Shown in pieces: positions 13,844 through 15,048 of a DNA stretch of 15,048 nucleotides. How positions within the stretch are numbered: position 1 is the first letter of the stretch; each line of letters begins with the position of its first letter. The position numbers and the translations under genes were made by a program. Source of the DNA: Tepidisphaeraceae bacterium (GTDB lineage: Bacteria; Planctomycetota; Phycisphaerae; Tepidisphaerales; Tepidisphaeraceae). A model generated the notes under the pieces. That model had not been told where the DNA came from. It searched no databases and saw only the letters and a list, made by a program, of their open reading frames with translations. The stretch spans positions 1 to 15,048 of the forward strand of contig JANWHF010000175.1 of the NCBI GenBank assembly GCA_025450555.1, in the 5' to 3' direction.

Positions 13844-14083
13844 TTATTTCTTCTCGTCGTCTTTGACGACTTTCACCTGAACGTCGCCACTCTGAAGCAC
13901 GGCGATCAGCTTATCCAACTTGGTGTTGGTGGTCTTGGCTTCCTCGAGGATGGCCAGCTGGCGCTCGACGGGATTGAAGTTCTGGGCGTGCGCGGCGGGA
14001 GTCATTGGCTGACCGACCCACTGGCTCGCAAGAATCATCACCTGAAGCACGATCACCACGACAAGCATTCGTTCGATTTTCAT
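13844..14083 (-). CDS. Small exported coiled-coil protein of the pilus locus, function unknown
   Basis: I do not recognise a family for this 79-residue protein. It starts MKIERMLVVVIVLQVMILAS, a membrane segment or signal peptide (about 6-22), with a possible signal peptidase site after AHA at residues 31-33 (AAHA|QNF). The mature part, about 46 residues, is a heptad-like amphipathic helix (VERQLAILEEAKTTNTKLDKLIAVL) followed by a charged strand VQVKVVKDDEKK. It would therefore be a tiny periplasmic or membrane-tethered coiled coil. It sits between two pseudopilin genes on the same strand, 53 bases after the GspG-like gene, and ends before a terminator-like hairpin. A role as an assembly adaptor is guesswork based on position. 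Confidence 0.78.
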   Translation of the reverse strand: MKIERMLVVVIVLQVMILASQWVGQPMTPAAHAQNFNPVERQLAILEEAKTTNTKLDKLIAVLQSGDVQVKVVKDDEKK

Positions 14084-14136
14084 AGGTCACTTCACTTCCT
14101 GCATTGGCTTCTTGTTGAATTCGCCCGAAAGAACGT

Positions 14137-14694
14137 CTAATAACTGCTGTAGGGTACACCGGTCAGATCATTCCCCGGCAGATTCGCAATGATCTGCTGG
14201 GTCTGCGGGTTGTAAATCCAACCGAACGGCTGCGAGGCATCCGGCGAAGGCATGCCGCCTCCGGTCACAATCCAGATGCCCGGCAGGTTGTTAAGCGGAT
14301 CGTTGGGCATTTGGCTCAGGTACGGTCCATTGTGAAACACGTCGCTGTATGACGAGCTCACGTTACCTGCAATATCGGTGTTCTGAGTCATTTGGCTGAG
14401 AAATGTGGGCGCATCGGGCGTGGCACTTTGGTTGCCGGACGGGTATCCAGGGGGTACGTCGTTGTGCTGCATCTTATAAATGCCAATCTGTTCGCGAAGA
14501 TACCGCAGGCAGTCCTTGAGGGTGCTTTCGCGCGCCTGATTGGATGCGCTGGAGAACTGCGGAATCACAATCGCGGCCAGGATCCCGAGGATCACCACGA
14601 CGATCAGGATTTCGATGAGCGTGAACGCTTTGGACAGTTTTCGGCCTGCGAACCTTCGGCCAGCGAACCCATGACTGATTGCATACCTGCTCAT
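14137..14694 (-). CDS. GspG-like pseudopilin
   Basis: The 185-residue protein has a long basic leader (MSRYAISHGFAGRRFAGRKL), then SKA, FTLIEILIVVVILGILAAIVIPQFSSAS, the usual N-terminal helix with Glu at mature position 5. Cleavage would fall after Ala23, where most prepilins have Gly; Ala is tolerated in some. The globular part carries the GspG-like elements STLKDCLRYLREQIGIYKMQHND, GPYLSQMPNDPLN (about 122-134) and FGWIYNPQTQQIIANLPG near the end. It is likely a structural subunit of a type II-like pseudopilus or pilus. ATG at 14694 is chosen because GAGG lies upstream and it gives the shorter leader; the frame is open to 14751. A second, partial paralogue lies just upstream. Confidence 0.9.
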   Translation of the reverse strand: MSRYAISHGFAGRRFAGRKLSKAFTLIEILIVVVILGILAAIVIPQFSSASNQARESTLKDCLRYLREQIGIYKMQHNDVPPGYPSGNQSATPDAPTFLSQMTQNTDIAGNVSSSYSDVFHNGPYLSQMPNDPLNNLPGIWIVTGGGMPSPDASQPFGWIYNPQTQQIIANLPGNDLTGVPYSSY

Positions 14695-14760
14695 GGAGCA
14701 CCTCGTACCCGCCGGCGCGGGATTATCGGCCTTCGTACGTCGTTCCCCCATTCATGCGGC

Positions 14761-14826
14761 CGCCAGCGTGACGCTCGCTCAATAGCGGCGTCACGCTGGC
14801 GTATCCGGCGGCTGACGAATCCGCCG
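14761..14826 (-). promoter_or_regulatory. Long stem-loops between the two pseudopilin genes
   Basis: CGCCAGCGTGACG (14761-14773) pairs perfectly with 14789-14801 over 13 bases, and an inner CGCT/AGCG stem (14776-14787) extends it. Next to it CGGCGG (14806-14811) pairs with CCGCCG (14821-14826). On the minus strand both lie directly after the stop of the upstream pseudopilin gene. No T run follows, so a role in protecting the 3' end or in mRNA processing, giving unequal pilin levels, is more likely than simple termination. Confidence 0.6.
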
Positions 14827-14842
14827 TCCGCTTCATTTAAAT

Positions 14843-15048
14843 TTAGGGCGTGACAATGGCGCCAGCGTCATCGGTGCCCCAGATGCGGCCAGTACCAGCG
14901 CCGGCTTTGTAGTCATAGATGAAACCGCAACCGGCAACCGCAGCCGAGCCATCGCCTTCCTTCACAACCGAGGCGTTGGCCGGGGTGGTGGTCACGAGCG
15001 GGTTGACCGGAACCGACTGCATATAGGGGCCAAGGTTGGTGGCCGAGC
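14843..15048 (-). CDS. C-terminal part of a second GspG-like pseudopilin (5' end outside window)
   Basis: The minus-strand frame entering from the right edge encodes 67 residues to a TAA at 14843-14845. It contains GPYMQSVPVNPL, which aligns with GPYLSQMPNDPL of the neighbouring GspG-like protein, and then a Gly/Ala-rich C-terminus with CGFIYDYKAGAGTGRIWGTDD, corresponding to the FGWIYNPQTQQI region. The N-terminal prepilin leader is beyond the window. The resemblance to its neighbour suggests tandem duplication or two related subunits. It is short of a full gene only because the window ends. Confidence 0.8.
   Translation of the reverse strand, partial: SATNLGPYMQSVPVNPLVTTTPANASVVKEGDGSAAVAGCGFIYDYKAGAGTGRIWGTDDAGAIVTP

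Noticed and set aside
1..15048. CRISPR array, tRNA or rRNA gene, insertion sequence or phage genes
   Set aside because: Read through for regular direct repeats, tRNA-like cloverleaf ends, rRNA-like stretches, transposase motifs or flanking terminal repeats; none seen.

Overview
The window reads as a chromosomal segment of a Gram-negative-type (diderm) bacterium of fairly high GC. The T/Q/P-rich linkers ('TTQP' in the secretin, 'TQPSQPG' at the first partial gene), two-domain regulators with an 'EELSLIY' coiled coil, and a type IV pilus/type II secretion locus broken up by regulatory genes all recall Planctomycetota, possibly Phycisphaerae. That placement is inference from style, not from a marker gene.

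Left end (1-2172). A 31-residue gene tail on the + strand is followed by a minus-strand BrnT-like toxin / ribbon-helix-helix antitoxin pair, in the order toxin then antitoxin with an ATGA overlap. The antitoxin carries an AT-hook-like GRGRPRK motif. The promoter sits over an AT-rich palindrome and is so close to the toxin ATG that the toxin mRNA may be leaderless. A lone + strand RbsC-type sugar ABC permease follows; no ATPase or binding-protein partner is in the window.

Right part (2177-15048). Every gene is on the minus strand, so the reading order runs from high to low coordinates. Partial GspG-like pseudopilin, GspG-like pseudopilin, small exported coiled-coil protein, terminator-like hairpin, GspH/FimT pseudopilin, PilM-like actin-fold protein, a 509-base gap rich in inverted repeats, secretin (PilQ/GspD type) with a long C-terminal extension, strong intrinsic terminator, TPR lipoprotein (pilotin candidate), membrane PAS histidine kinase, single-domain response regulator, GAF/HD-GYP c-di-GMP phosphodiesterase, STAS protein, and a GspE/PilB-family ATPase homologue.

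Working model. The pseudopilins, PilM and secretin are parts of a trans-envelope filament or secretion machine. The downstream kinase, receiver, HD-GYP and STAS genes form a signalling cassette that ends with a GspE-like protein. That protein has lost the normal Walker A Ser/Thr, the Walker B Glu and the His-box His, but keeps the family fold, the zinc tetracysteine and one well-preserved MshEN-type c-di-GMP motif at its N-terminus. It is therefore more likely a regulatory pseudo-ATPase than a motor, and its place in a c-di-GMP-turnover cassette is the most interesting signal here. The PilM-like protein also departs from consensus at its nucleotide-binding motifs. No catalytic GspE/PilB, PilC/GspF, PilN/PilO, PilT or prepilin peptidase is present in the window.
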